Origin: Pelargonium tetragonum
Lineage: Eukaryota > Streptophyta > Magnoliopsida > Geraniales > Geraniaceae
Length of the DNA stretch: 64,000 nucleotides
Direction of reading: 5' to 3'
Assembly: GCA_036897445.1 (NCBI GenBank)
Contig: JAYMTL010000065.1
Coordinates: forward strand, 1 to 64,000
Position numbers and translations under genes: made by a program. This document shows positions 25,215 through 38,309 of the stretch, in pieces. The stretch's first letter is position 1. The number at the start of each line of letters is the position of its first letter. The notes under the pieces were generated by a model, which had not been told where the DNA came from, did no database searches, and worked only from the letters and a program-made list of their open reading frames with translations.

Positions 25215-28185
25215 TTGGGAGTTATACTTGACTTGATTAGGTCGTGATACAAAAACGAGGTCTCTTAAATAGGGGTGTTTCCTATAGATAGAAACCCTGC
25301 CGACTTAATCTGTTCTCTATTTCCCGGGGCGTAACTTTATCATAGAAAAGAGAAAACTTTGTGCTTACAATCGAATACACTTTTATTTAGGAGTGTTCTT
25401 ACTCGAGGGCTCGAGGGAGTAGAAATATGAAATGTTAGGTTAGTAGAATCCCTCTTCAGTTGATTAGTTCGGATGCCTTTTATTACTTAATCTAAGAGGT
25501 TCTCCTTACCCCCAGCGGCAAAAAAAACATAGGGGAGTTTGAACATTTATCTGGGTTTCTCTATACTATAGAAAAAAACTAAACTAAATTCATAGTGCTT
25601 TATACAATTAAACGGGGCTCTAAAGAGATTTTAACAAGTCCTTTCCTTTCGAAAGGGAGCCTCTTAATAAGAAGTTGAGGGTTTTATAAAGCTTAGTCTT
25701 GAAGCTACAAAAACCTAAGCTGGACTTCAGAATCTCCTTAGGGATATCTTTTTTAAAATAATTTTAAGGTATACAACGTATACTCTTTATTCTCCTTTAA
25801 CTGAGAGGTATCCTTAATATATATAGAAAGACGTTAACTATGAGACCTATAGAACCTATCTCTAAAGCTTTTACAGGTTTTATTCCAAGACTACTCCTGA
25901 ACTATAAGCTATAAAGTACCTTAATTTTGTACAATTTAGAGAAACTCTTGTTAGTTACATATTTGCTTTAACTCTTAGCAAAGTACCAACGGAACCTTTA
26001 TATCCTTAGCTGGGGTTAACTTGGGTCTAATAAGGAATTACCCTTAACTCTAACTTGTAAATTCACTTTATTGGAGTTTTCTTTACCACTTACTTAAATT
26101 GGGTTAACCCGAAGTTACTTTAAAAGTAATTTAAGTTATTCTGAGGGTACACATAAATAAAAAGTCACAGGTCCTTTAGTCTTTCTTTAGTTGAAATTTG
26201 TTCCTACAATATCTAAAAATCGAAAAGGTAGTACAAAAGGCTTTCAAAAAAAAGTTTATTACTTAAATACATGGGGCTTTATGTTACATCTCTTAATAAG
26301 TAAGGTAAGGGAAGATCCTAAGTTTTAGACTAAGAAGCAACTCTTAATTTTCTTAAAAAGTCTCGTTATCAATTAGATTTTATAAGGTATTAAGGTATTT
26401 GAAATAGACTTCAGTATATGGGTGCTTTCGGGATGCTAAAAAAAGGAAAGGTTTACTGAGGAACTTCCACCTAGTTATAAAATACCTTGTTTGTGCTTTT
26501 GCCAGTTCTATCTATATACTTAATTTCGTGTTATTTTATAATCAAGGCAGCTCCTAACCCAGGAATTTTAAAGTAACTTTTTTATTTTGAAAAGGATCAA
26601 AAAAAGAATTAGAGAGCTTAAATTTAAATATTACTGGACTTCTAAAGGGGATTAGAGGGGTTCACTAGGGAAAGAAAGATTCTTCTATTAAACGAATATA
26701 AAAAAAGAAATTCTCCGTTGATCAAAAGGAAACCTCTTAAGAACATTTCTATATCCTTTATAGTTGCCCGATTTAGCAAGAGCTATACAGAAAAGAAAAT
26801 ATCGTTACTTGGAAGTTATATTACTAGAATTAACGAGACGCACTCTCACGGGATACTTAGAAAAAAAACTATGCTTTACTTTATTTTTCTGATATCTCCC
26901 TGATCGCATCCTAGCACTATTAGCTTCAATAAGCTTTTCCCAAAACTTTTTGCACAGTAAAAATCCAGCATACTTTTCCTCACAAAAGGGTAACACAATT
27001 TTTGAGGGGACCTCTTATTAAGCGGCAAAGCGTTACACTATAGAATTGGGTCTAAGCCTCTTTAGATTTCGTAGTACAAACTAGTTTTTTTAGCGCCTTC
27101 ACCCCTTGTAAGCATCTATGTATATAAAGTTTTAGACAGTATCCGGGGCTATTTCCCTTTTTTGTCTACAAGATTCTTTTTGTAAGTTATCCTTATTCAT
27201 AACACACTCAAGCTTTAGTTCAGTCTTAGATTCATACTTGGTAAAGGTAACGAAGTTAGTCCTTTTTTGAATATGTTTGGTGAAATGTGGGGTTACTCTA
27301 TTGACTCGTGGTTGGAATTCGGGCTTATTGATCGTGGGTGTCCTAGTGCTTAAGAGGGGCCTTCTGCTTCTTGCTTGTTATATTGACTGGGGATTTCCCT
27401 TTCTACTCGTGTTCTTCCGGGATCCTTAAGTATAAGCATAGGAATTTCGTCTTGAAATTTGCTTACTCTTTATATCTTTTTTCGCCGCTTCCAGAGTCTA
27501 AATTTCAGCTTAGTAAATAAGTAAACTATTAAGATAATTTTTAGGGAAATATATACCGCGACTAAACGGGATCCCTTTTACATTTTTATAGCAGAGTACT
27601 TTATATGTTCCGTTTCTAAAAAAAGATCCACCCTCTTGAGCGTTTAACTCCTTGCTTTTTCAAAAACCCGGGAGATTTGATATAAATAGAGGGGCTTAGT
27701 AGATTATTAGAAAGGATACTCTATACCTAGAGCTTTTCTTTTCAGTATCCCGAAAACCCTCAGACTATTAAGAATTGCTCTAACAACCACGCGATTTGAA
27801 CTTATGATACCCTTAATAAGAAGATATACTACCCTCAAGAAGCTTTGATTTTTCTTACCGGAGACTCTAAGATATTTATTTTCTAGAGGATTTTCTAATA
27901 AGAGTTATACCTTTGCTTATGGTGCTTATGGGTTCTAGAATCAACAACTTCTCAGTTTAAACTTTCAAGTATTCCTCTGCAACCTTTTTATGTACAATAT
28001 CTCTACTAAGCTAGAAAAAGTACTTCTCTTTGCAACATTTTAATTTAATTGGGGGGTTCCTTAACTTTATTATCTTGATAGAGTTTCTCCTATATATGAG
28101 GCTTAATTTAGTACCTTTTTAATAACAGGAATTCCTATTTACTGTTACCTCGCAAGTCTTTTTTTTAGGAGGAAAGAATAGAGCT
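25215..28185. other. Gene desert, no feature seen
   Basis: No recognisable gene, RNA or repeat. Two overlapping 61-63 codon frames on opposite strands (26,718-26,996) have no motif. Confidence 0.55.
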
Positions 28186-28289
28186 GTTTCCTCTATATGG
28201 CAGTAATAACAAACTAAGAAGAGGAATCTCCCTTAGACAGAACTATCTTAAACATCTATCTATAAAAAAGAAACAAGATTATCTACTCT

Positions 28290-28345
28290 CTATTACAATC
28301 CATCCATTAGACTCTATTTACATTATTAACTACTAAAAAAGAATA
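28290..28345 (+). repeat. Basic-repeat family leader fragment
   Basis: The words attacaat, attagactctatttacat and ttattaac run in the same order as at 11,467-11,503, where attagactct.tttacat agrees at all but one base. The last part also matches catttacattaataac at about 934-949. No lysine-rich stretch or 3' block follows, so this is an isolated leader remnant, or the rest has decayed beyond recognition. Confidence 0.4.
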
Positions 28346-31300
28346 GACTTTTCTGTTTTTAACTATGCTAAGATTTAGAGGACTCTAATTAAAAGAGTGT
28401 GACTTACTACTTCTACTCTTATTATATGAAAGTTTTGGACTCGTTTCTTATTATTAAGCTTTATATTTGTATAACGCTTATAAATCTCGCATGAACATGA
28501 ATAGGACCTCTGTTTACTTATTACTTAGAAATTCTTAGTTAGTATAAACCCTTATGAAAGGTAAGGTGAAATAGGACTGTAACATGAGATACACAAAATA
28601 TCGAGTAACCCTATTTGGCAGAAACTTCTAAAATAAAAATAGAATAAAGGTTGTTATATTATTCTCGAAAAGCGAGACCCTTTTATATCAAACAAAATGG
28701 ACAGTAGAGATCCTAGCCCGAGATTTTCTAATGTCAAGACTATGCTATGAGGAGAGATCCTGTTGGTACTTATTATGTTAAAGAGGGCCTCTCTATGGAT
28801 ACTTCCTACAAAAAAAATCCCTGAAAAGTGAAGACAAATAAATGAAATATAGTTTTCACTTGCTATAACAAACTATATTTGTAGTCCGCGTTCTTTAACT
28901 CTAAAGAAACCCCACCCTTTATTTCTAGTACTGTATTGGATAAAGCCAACTAGCTCCGTGTGGGACTTAAAATAACTATCCTTGTGCCTGATAATCCTTT
29001 TTACTTCATTTAGTCTAAGAAATCTTCGCTTCTTTTTTGGAGACACAAAAATTCCATTTAACTTTAAGGATTTTTCACTCTATACTTTTCTACTGGAGGA
29101 TTCACCCCTTTGTATGCCAAGTTTCTTTCTATTTTGTAGCGTCCTAGAGGCATTTCCCCTGGTATCCCCCCTGAATGAGGGACTATCCTAAAAAGATAAT
29201 CTTAGCAAAGGCAGATTCTAAGAAAAAAGTGTGTAGAGCTTATAGTTATACGGCAGTTTCGCTAGTTGAAGGACAAGTTTTTGACTCAAAAAGAATTTTT
29301 TCAATCTCTTAATAAAGATACCCTTATTTCCTTTTTTTTGACAGGTTTTGAAAAGGGCAATATAAATATAATAGGATAGCTAGGAAGTGTAGTAATAAGT
29401 GTGTTGCTTTGTAAAGAATTTAGCTCACTGCAAGAACAGGGCTTATTAATAAATTAAATTCAAAATTTATATATACGCCGAAGCACGAAAGCACTACTTA
29501 AAGAGAAGTCCTCCCAGGTAAGGACATATAAACTCATTAAAAGTAAATTCCTATGAGATAAAAAAATCACAAATTATATATAGAAAGAAGTTTCCGCCAA
29601 AAGCCTTTTAGTCCAGCTATACCTATTGCTGTGTTTTAGGGACCGGGTATATATATACAAGCTTAGCTTTTTCTTAAGTTTTTAGAATAGGAAATCTCTG
29701 GGATTATCCCCGAAATCCTTATAAAAAGTTTAATAATAAATCTAAAAATGCTGTTGTGTTGTATTGATGAATAAATAGGGAAGTCTCCGTTTTAGTCTGA
29801 GTTTTTGGGGCAAATCCGGTAAATAGGAAAAAGTTATGACATAGATAGAGGGTTTACTCTAAATTAATTACTAAGCTTTGTCAATTGAATATACTAATAT
29901 AAAACTACGTATATTAAGTAATACAGGATCCTTTGTTAGTAAGAAGTTTGATCGCTCCACTTCTCCGGACAACCCCCTTTTTTAGACAGCCTGTCTTTGA
30001 CATGTATTTTTGATTGCACTAAACCTATAATCTAAAAATGCTTCTCTTAACAAGAATACTCCTCACTTTTATAACGAATTCCGCTTTACACCTCTTAATT
30101 TCCACAAAAAAATATCAGATAGAAAAAGTGTTAGCCAAAAAACATCCAAATCCAAGAAAATGCTACTTGAGTGAAATTGAGGCATAATGCCAAATTTGTA
30201 TTTCTTAGCCAAATTTTACCGATATATACCTAAAGACCCCTTCTAGAATAAGGGGTCCTTCCCGCAAGGAAATCCTGTACAAGTATCGACGCAGCAGGAG
30301 TATCTAGTACTACTAAGGCTTGACTTATCTGCAAAAAACTGAGCTAAGTTCTGAATAAGGGATTAATTGTAAACCAATTCTAATGCTCCTACTCGTGCAT
30401 TATAACCTATCTTCATTCTTCTGCTCAATTTATTCTATTTAAAATCTTCTTTGCTTCATTAAGTATTTTAGTCCTCAATGAAAAAGTATACTCTTTTTCT
30501 TGTATGATAAATAATTTCAAAACTAAATCGAGTTTATAAATGACCTTGAGCTGGGCAAAAGGACAGGAGTAATAGATAGGAAAGCCTTTATAGCATTTTC
30601 CACAAGTTAACCTCTAACTAAGGGATAACTTTTTATAGTCCTACTATGTTTGCTTCGGACTGCCAAACCATGAATTATCCTAGGAGGGGGTATTCGCTCC
30701 ATGGTTCTATGGTGTAGAGTAACCTATTAATTAAAGGATATATAACTAAACCTTGAGAAAGCAGGATAATATTCCAGAAAGGAGGTATGGCTGAACCACT
30801 ATATACCAACTAAGGAATCGGGAAGTACAAAAAGGAGTAACTAACTAGTGAGTTGTTTTTTACAAAAGTTTAAGGGGCAGGTGTATATGCACCAAGGGGA
30901 TGCCCCTTTATGGAAAAATTTGCGTACATTAAGGTTAAGTTTTTACCCTAGAGTTTTCTATATAAAAAAACAAATTTGTTTCTAACCTCTCTTCGTTTAC
31001 ACAATTCTTTGCCAAGAACAAGAGGAAACTTCAGTATATAAGTAGATCCGAGCTGCTGTGCGGAGATCCCGAGTTATGACATAAATCAAGTTCTGTATAA
31101 TATAAAAATCTTTCTTATTAGTACTAACTGGATTCTCCGTTTTTTTATGAGGAAACAAATATAGTAAGCCAAGAGTACCGGTTTCTTTTTAGTGAAATCT
31201 AGGGTCTTACCTTACTACCTCTATTTCAATTTAAACTAGCTTTTCTTAGTTATTTCTGATATAGAAAATCCAACGAAAAGCTCAATAACCCGGGGGATCC

Positions 31301-34300
31301 TTTTTGCTACTTATCTATCAGTAAATCCTTGCAGACACCCTATACGTACTATATGTAGGACAAGAAGAAAGATTTTTCTATTAACGCACAGCGTTCCATA
31401 TGAGGGGCTCTTTAATACACTTAGTAGGAGATCCAGTAGCCAATTTGGGTGTGGCAAGATTTACGAATCCCCGGTTTCTGTAAGGCTTTTTCTTTTTCCA
31501 TCTGAGACCCTTAAAAATGAAAGCTAGCTTTACAAATTCCAGTTTTACAAGGGACCCCCATACGGGATTCTTACTTTTCAGACGGATAACCCCTTTATTC
31601 TAAAGTTCCTTCCTTTTTTAATAAAGACTCTTTTCACGCATCCACAATTTTTTATACTTGCATTCCAATTTATATAAATCTCTCTTTTTTGATGAGATGA
31701 AAGGTGAAAGGGCCTCAAATCAAAAAGGTATAAGCTTACAAAAAGCCAGAGACCTTCTTCGAGAGTATTCCTAACGCAGTTTCTTCTTTCACTAATTTTA
31801 AGGATACTTGGTACTTAGTTTAGTTATGTGAAAAAAGACTTGTACAAATGCTTTTCCGATTACCCCCTTTTAAAAGAAACTCTCTCAAGAATTATAAAAA
31901 CCTTAAGGGCGAAGAATCCTGTTAAATTTAGTAACGGATTTGTAGCTTATATTTAGTCTCCTAGTCTTAGCTTCTTGTTCTGACTAATACGTGTAAGAGT
32001 AAGTATCTGAGAAACGAGACCCGTATAAGTATCCCTTGATACAAGCTTAGACTCCTTCCAAGAAGGTTTATTCAAGAGTTACCTGGACAAGGGGTTCCCC
32101 TGTTCTTTATTAATCAGGGACTTTAATATCCTAAATGCAGTCAAGGAAAACTCGTTACTCAAAAAAGATCTAAAGGCTCTATCAAAATGTTTTCCAACTT
32201 GAGAAGGGCTTGGTATTACTAGGAATCCTAAAAGGAAGCTCTGAAAACTTACGTAAAAGAGTATAGAAATCGAGAGACTTGTATGAAATTTTATTTAGTA
32301 GTATGCTGGGGCTGCGGAAACTGCAGGGTAGACCTTAGTATAAGCTAGGCGGGAATTTGTATAAGGAAAAGAGCTTTATTATCCAGGGATTTTCTTTTAC
32401 TTAAGAAAGGATTCTTTTGGAGCTGCTTTGGTATTGAAACTTCCTATTAAGTGTCCTTTGAAGATACAAGTAGAGATTTCCTCAAAGAAAGGGAAGTTTT
32501 ATAATTTATAATAAAGTCTTTCTGGTTTTTAATAATAATAGAGTTCCATAACAGCCTCGTTATTCCTGGGTGCAAAAGACCTCAGTTTTGGGTAATAAAA
32601 CGAGAAAATTTTCTTGCTTAGAGAGTTCCGCGTACTCCATGACAATTAGCACCAGTAAAACTTCGGATAGGCGTATTTGGAGTTTTGACTTTATATGAAG
32701 TAATTCCTTGGTTGTGCCCACAAGTTTTCTGTAATTAAAAAGCCCTTTTGACCTAACTATAGATCAAAGAGCGAGAATAAAAACTCTACGATTAATCAGA
32801 AAATCCTCTGGAAGGACTTTTTCGTGTGTTATATTACGTTTAGATAGCTTTCACGTACAAATCCTTTTCTTCATTTCATAAATTTGCGCGGGTTTCCTGT
32901 ATTAAAGCTTTTCTTTACCTTAGGTTTCTCCTCTAGCTTCATGCCAACTAGAAAAAGAAGGGCACAAAACACAAAAGAGGTCCTATTTCCTCATATTCCC
33001 GAGAGTCCAACCTCTTATTTTAGAAAAACTTTGGTTTCCTAATTATTTCATTTTAACTCAAGTTTCTAAGATTATCTAGTGAACACTCTGAGTCGAGAAG
33101 CCCGTACAGGGAAACCCTAAATTATAACTACGATATTTTGACTCTTCTTAGTAATTAAAGAAGCTCCCGTTTAGGAATCTAGTAGATCCGAATTTAAGCT
33201 GTAGGGGCGCCCCCTTTTTGTCCTTTATTTTAAAAGGGTTTTTCGCGAGTGGTAATCTAAATTTAACTTATTACTACTGTATTATTGTATTTACAAAGTT
33301 TTGGTAAGGGATCTTCGTAGCCCATAAGGCTTCATTTTGATCACGAAAAAGACTAGAACTAAAAAAAACCGCCGGGACTTTAATTAAGACTTTTTAAAAT
33401 AGCACAGTTTTAGAGATTTGCCGTGACCTAAAATCCCTTGAATAGTAGAACCTGCCTCTAATAATCTAATAAATGGAAGAAGTTGACTAAAGAACTTTCC
33501 CCTAACTGCTGTAGAATGCTCTCGAGTTTAAAACCTACTGACTGAATTTCGTATATTGGCTTCTTATACTTATTCTAAAAGAGGCCGCCCTTGCTGCCAG
33601 GAATTTCAAGACATGTATACTCCTCTATGAACCCTGGCTTAATTAAATAGAAACTAAGTAAATCCTAAACCTTTGCTAGCCGCCCTCTCTTATTGGTATT
33701 GACTGCTCCAGCTTCCCAGATAATTAAGATAATAGCCTGAAGATTCCTTTTGGAGCCCCCCCTAGATTTTTACAAAACTTTTAATAACGCATCCTCCTTG
33801 CGAACCTTTCAAATTTTAATGACAGTTGCTTAAGAAAAAAGGCCTGAAACGGAGGATTTCATTTGGAGTAACTTTTTCGTAGAATGTAGAAAAACACCTA
33901 GAACTTGAAGCACTCTAGCAGAAAAAGGGTATGTAACCCTGCCTTTAACAGGAAAGGGGATACTTAAACTGCTTGGGAAATCTTAATTACTTTTTTCTAA
34001 ACTGGCGGCTCTAAGATAATTCTGGAAAAAAGTAGAATCCAGGACGTCCGTTCTTTATCATAAGGTATGCCTCATATGGAGCTAGGCGCGGTTTGATATA
34101 GTAGAAATCCCCGACTTTTAGTAAACTGTTATATTTAGAAAAATCAAACCTAATTCTGAAAATTTTGGCCCTTTATTCCTTCTATAAATATGTATACCAC
34201 TTAGATAAAACTTTCATTTTATTGCCATGTAAATTACTTCTAAAGATTGTGATATTATATAGCAGAAGTAGCACTTTCCATGTGGATTGACACTTTGTTC

Positions 34301-35407
34301 CCTTGAATAATACATGTCTTCGAGATAACAAAACACACAAAGGATTTCCTTTAATTATCCGAACTCTAGCTAAATGAAATCTTGCAGATAGATATTACTT
34401 ATTAATGATAAGGGGTGTTAAAAAGCTGCTACGTAGACACTTAGAGGAAACCTCTAAGCCAGTATATTCCTTATAAAACTCCCTTTTTTAAGATTTGTAT
34501 CATCTGGACATTGTAGCGCGAGTAATCAAAAAATTTTTTTTACCTACTAGCTATTAAACTTTTTCATATAATATATGAAATATGAAGCTTGCTTTTCGGA
34601 TTGAAGATTTTCCTGGCAGCAATATGGTGCTTATCTGCACTCATTAAACGCATAGGGCTACTATAACCCTGCATACCGGATTTTTCAACCTTACGGACTC
34701 CTTAGTTATAGACATCTATACTTGATTTTTCCAATATAATACTGGATCCTACTAAGAATTTAGTTCTATAACTCTAATGACCAGACAATCTTTTGTTTTG
34801 ATTACTTCATTTCATTATATCAACTCAGGAAATATTAAAAAACCTGCCTTTTTTGTTCCTAAGGGGATAAAGCTCTCTTTTCTGAACGGATTTCTTACTT
34901 GGCTGTAACTGCGTATCCTTTGTTAAAAAAGCAAGAGTAGCACACTAAAAAGAAATTTAATGAGTTTATGCATGGTGTAGGTTCTCCGGTATCCTCAGGG
35001 TAGGAAATAGCCATATCAAACTAACTATCCTCAATTCGTTTTTGGAAACAGAAACCTTTAACGAGGCAACACAGTCCAACCAAACCAAAAAATATATGAA
35101 TTATCTACAAATAGAACCTATCTCTAAGGGTTTAGTAAAAGGGTATTGTTGAAATGAAATTGAAAAATTTTCTATAATTGTAAGAATTCCTGCTAAAGTA
35201 CAAAGGTAAAATTTATATACTTGTGTCTCGATTCGTAAGTAAAAGGGTCTAAGAAAACATTTACCTTGGGTTTAAATAAAAGTGGATTTTTAGTTTCATT
35301 AAGATATATTCCTTTTAAGTAAGAAGCCCCCTTGAGATTTTTTCTTTGTATGCTATCTTATCTGAGTTCTGATAGCTAGTCTTTTTCCCTTATTATGCCG
35401 TATATCC

Positions 35408-35437
35408 CTACTTCTTTCTACTTCTTTCTACTTCTTT
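35408..35437. repeat. Three tandem copies of a decamer
   Basis: The unit cttctttcta is repeated, giving three exact 10-base periods across 30 bases in a pyrimidine-rich stretch. It is probably slippage-derived. No gene adjoins it. Confidence 0.8.
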
Positions 35438-36028
35438 ACGGATTCCTATAGAAAGGTTTTGTATTCACTCTACGGGATTTTCTGCACGCAAGAGGAGCCC
35501 TCAAGAACCCCTTTGGACCTCATTGTATTCCTCAAAAAATTATCTTATGATATGTGGTGGGGGCTCCCAAAAAACTTTTTCCGGAAAGGACTCCTTGTAA
35601 GAAAACAAAAAGTTTGTAGCCCTTAAAAATAGAATACTTAGGATGGGAGTGAATTAAAGTAAGGAAACCAGATATTTGATACTGCTAATTGAACTTAGCT
35701 AGCATAAGATTACTTTAGTAAAAGAACGAGCAAGATAAACCCTTTAATTAAAAATTGAGGGCCAGCACCCTAGTGTGAAATTTAGAATGACTGCTGCTTA
35801 TATTTATCGGCGATTACAATCACTTAAGTTGAGTAAATCCAACATACAACTAATGGTATAGTTTTTAAAAGATACCAAAGACTCCCCGTTCCAAAAGGAG
35901 GCGTTTGCTTCGGTTAAATAGAATTGTACAAGAAAACCCTTGTTCCTTGTTTGTCAAAGCGATACAATTGGGACAATAAAGGCTAAGCCTCCCGGCTCGT
36001 TGTTAAATGAATCCTATATATGTTTATG

Positions 36029-36042
36029 TTTCGAATTCGAAA
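36029..36042. repeat. 14-bp perfect palindrome
   Basis: The palindrome is tttcgaattcgaaa, centred on an EcoRI-type site. Short R-run/Y-run palindromes are common in this DNA, so it may have no function. Confidence 0.6.
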
Positions 36043-37752
36043 GTCACCAATCTATCTAGATTTTCTTAGGGAGGGTTTTTCTTAATTTACTATGATACAG
36101 CAAAGAGCCTTAAAAGCGGATTCCTTATGATCCACAGGGGGAGACGGCCCTTAACTTACGAATCATTAGCCCCCTTAAAAAGCCTAACCTCTAGTCCGGG
36201 GGTCCTGGCTGTGTCAAGAATTAAATGAGATATGAGTATAAACTAGATTAAAAAAGCAGTCAACTTATGAGCACAATTCCACTTCCCAAAATTCCTTATT
36301 CCAAAGTAATATTAAATTCTCTATACCCTAAATTCTAAAAAAAAGTTTTTTTGATGCTTAGCTCTTTCCTTAGAAAATTTTGAATTCAAAATTCTGGGCT
36401 ATACTAAACACTATACTTTAACTGCTTCTTAATTCAGATTAACAGGAGCGCTGCTCTCCTTTTACTTATTTTAGAACAAGAGTTTCTATCAACATGAAAG
36501 GACGCCCTTTTACGGACCTCTTTTACAAAGACAATATTAAGAAATATTAAATACTAGAAGACAAAAAATCTTATTTAATTAATAACCTTAAGTGTGCTTC
36601 GCCAAAAAAGTAGACAAACAAGGATAAAGTAAAGTACAAGCCCTTTTTGGACTCCTTTTTATGGAACTAGAATTCAGGGGTAGAAGAATACCTTATATTA
36701 TAGGGTAGGGGTAAGATTTTTCTTGTTTGTGTTCGTCTTGAATGTTCTAACCTAAGTCTATTATAGGATTATTTCTATTCCTTTTGGTTTAAACTCTCAA
36801 AAGGAGTTCTTTCTAATAAGTGAGCCCTTAAAAGCATAAGTTGAGTACTTTAGGATACGCATGCGGTAATAATTATTTACTAAACACTTTTACGGATTTC
36901 TTGCCAAGATTCTTGCAAATGTGGAGTTATACTTATTTTAATACTTAATAGCCGGTTACACGAGCGCTGCTTTGTATTGCTTCTAAGCCATTCCTTAACT
37001 TTTTTAGAGAAAATACTGAGGAGTAAAACTTAGGTAGAGCTCTATTTGTAGTGTTAGCTCCTGCTTTCAAGATCAAGATATAGAGTATAGAAACTTAAAG
37101 AGAAAGATAATTGGAATGTATAAAAGTCTTTTTACAGAGATAGGCTCTTCTCTGATTTAGTATTATGAGAATTTCGGAGAAGCAAGGTAGAGGTCACTCG
37201 TAGAATTCCTACGGACACTTATGCTTTGTCTAGACTTGAAATTTTAGGGATACTGGTATACAGTCAAGCAAGAGTCTCCAATAAAGGGTAATTGCACGAA
37301 TAGGGTTTAACTCTTTAAATAAGTATCAAAAAGTCCCGGGTTCTGGTACTTTCGGGTATTGTCGGGGTAGGGGTCCTTTTGTTAAAAAGTCAAAATATAA
37401 GGTAACTCGGCCAAGAGAAAGCTTTCTGTTACCACCTATAAATCTAGTATTCAAAGGGGTATTCTTATAACATTAGAACAAAAGTCTTGGCCCCATTAGA
37501 AATCTCTAGTACATTATTCTATAAAAAAAAAGAGATATAAGGGTAGGGTGTAGGGCAAAAAAACAAAGATCTGGATTAGGCAGCCCTTTTTTAGAGTTAA
37601 CTAACTTAAAAGTACAAGTTAAAATAATAGGAAACCACAGATTTCATCTTTATGGGAGTCTATATAAGAATATACCTGAGGTCAATCCCATTTGTAATTT
37701 AAGAAGGAAACTCCGGAGATGCATATCCTATTTATAAAATAAAGGGTAGAGC

Positions 37753-38049
37753 TTGAATCTTAACAGGAAAACGTGGTTCGACTTATGTATGAGCTGTAAA
37801 ACTGGGAGTAATCGGGTTGTATTCCTAACTCCACTCTTGGATATTTGGTGCTTTACGTTTTTCAGAAGGGTAATTTTAGTAAAAAAAAAAGAATTTAGTT
37901 GTCTAACTGGTAAATCGATACGCAAAAGTAAGAGCGACAGGAGGTCCCTCGTTTCCAAGAGTGTAGAAGCTTTGTTACTTCCCTTCAAAATTCCCGTATT
38001 ACTATTTAAACATTTAGCTATCTGTAACTGTAAAGAAAAAAAGCTTTAA
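37753..38049 (+). CDS. Doubtful hypothetical frame, 98 aa
   Basis: A TTG-started frame without recognisable motifs is overlapped by an 86-codon frame on the opposite strand (37,728-37,988); neither is preferred by any evidence. The product is basic with hydrophobic patches. A second frame begins 36 bases downstream on the same strand. Most likely a chance frame, listed because two frames follow each other here. Confidence 0.1.
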   Translation: MNLNRKTWFDLCMSCKTGSNRVVFLTPLLDIWCFTFFRRVILVKKKEFSCLTGKSIRKSKSDRRSLVSKSVEALLLPFKIPVLLFKHLAICNCKEKKL

Positions 38050-38085
38050 GATCTTATGGGTTACTATTCAACTACGAAAAAGTAG

Positions 38086-38307
38086 ATGTATGAGTTTATA
38101 GCACCAGGGCTGGATTTTACGTATATAAATAGATATGGTGTATTGATTTTGTCCTCGTTAAGGAGGACCTTTATAGTCAAAATTTTTTTGTTCGAGACCC
38201 CGGAGAGAGTCATGGTTTGGCTTATATTTCCTGCTACAGTTTTTTTAATTAGGGATTCCTTGGGTGAATTCCTCCCTATTTGCTTATCATATAGCTTACG
38301 CTTCTGA
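38086..38307 (+). CDS. Doubtful hypothetical frame, 73 aa
   Basis: An ATG-started frame has a hydrophobic stretch (VMVWLIFPATVFLI) that could be a membrane segment. AT-rich random DNA often yields such stretches. There is no recognisable family and no clear ribosome-binding site. Probably a chance frame. Confidence 0.12.
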   Translation: MYEFIAPGLDFTYINRYGVLILSSLRRTFIVKIFLFETPERVMVWLIFPATVFLIRDSLGEFLPICLSYSLRF

Positions 38308-38309
38308 GT

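Larger units (their letters stand above)
28450..37750. other. Gene desert with two minor repeats
   Basis: About 9.3 kb without a credible gene. A 69-codon frame at 28,982-29,191 (+) lacks any motif. The only structures I can support are the three-copy decamer at 35,408-35,437 and the 14-bp palindrome at 36,029-36,042. Confidence 0.55.
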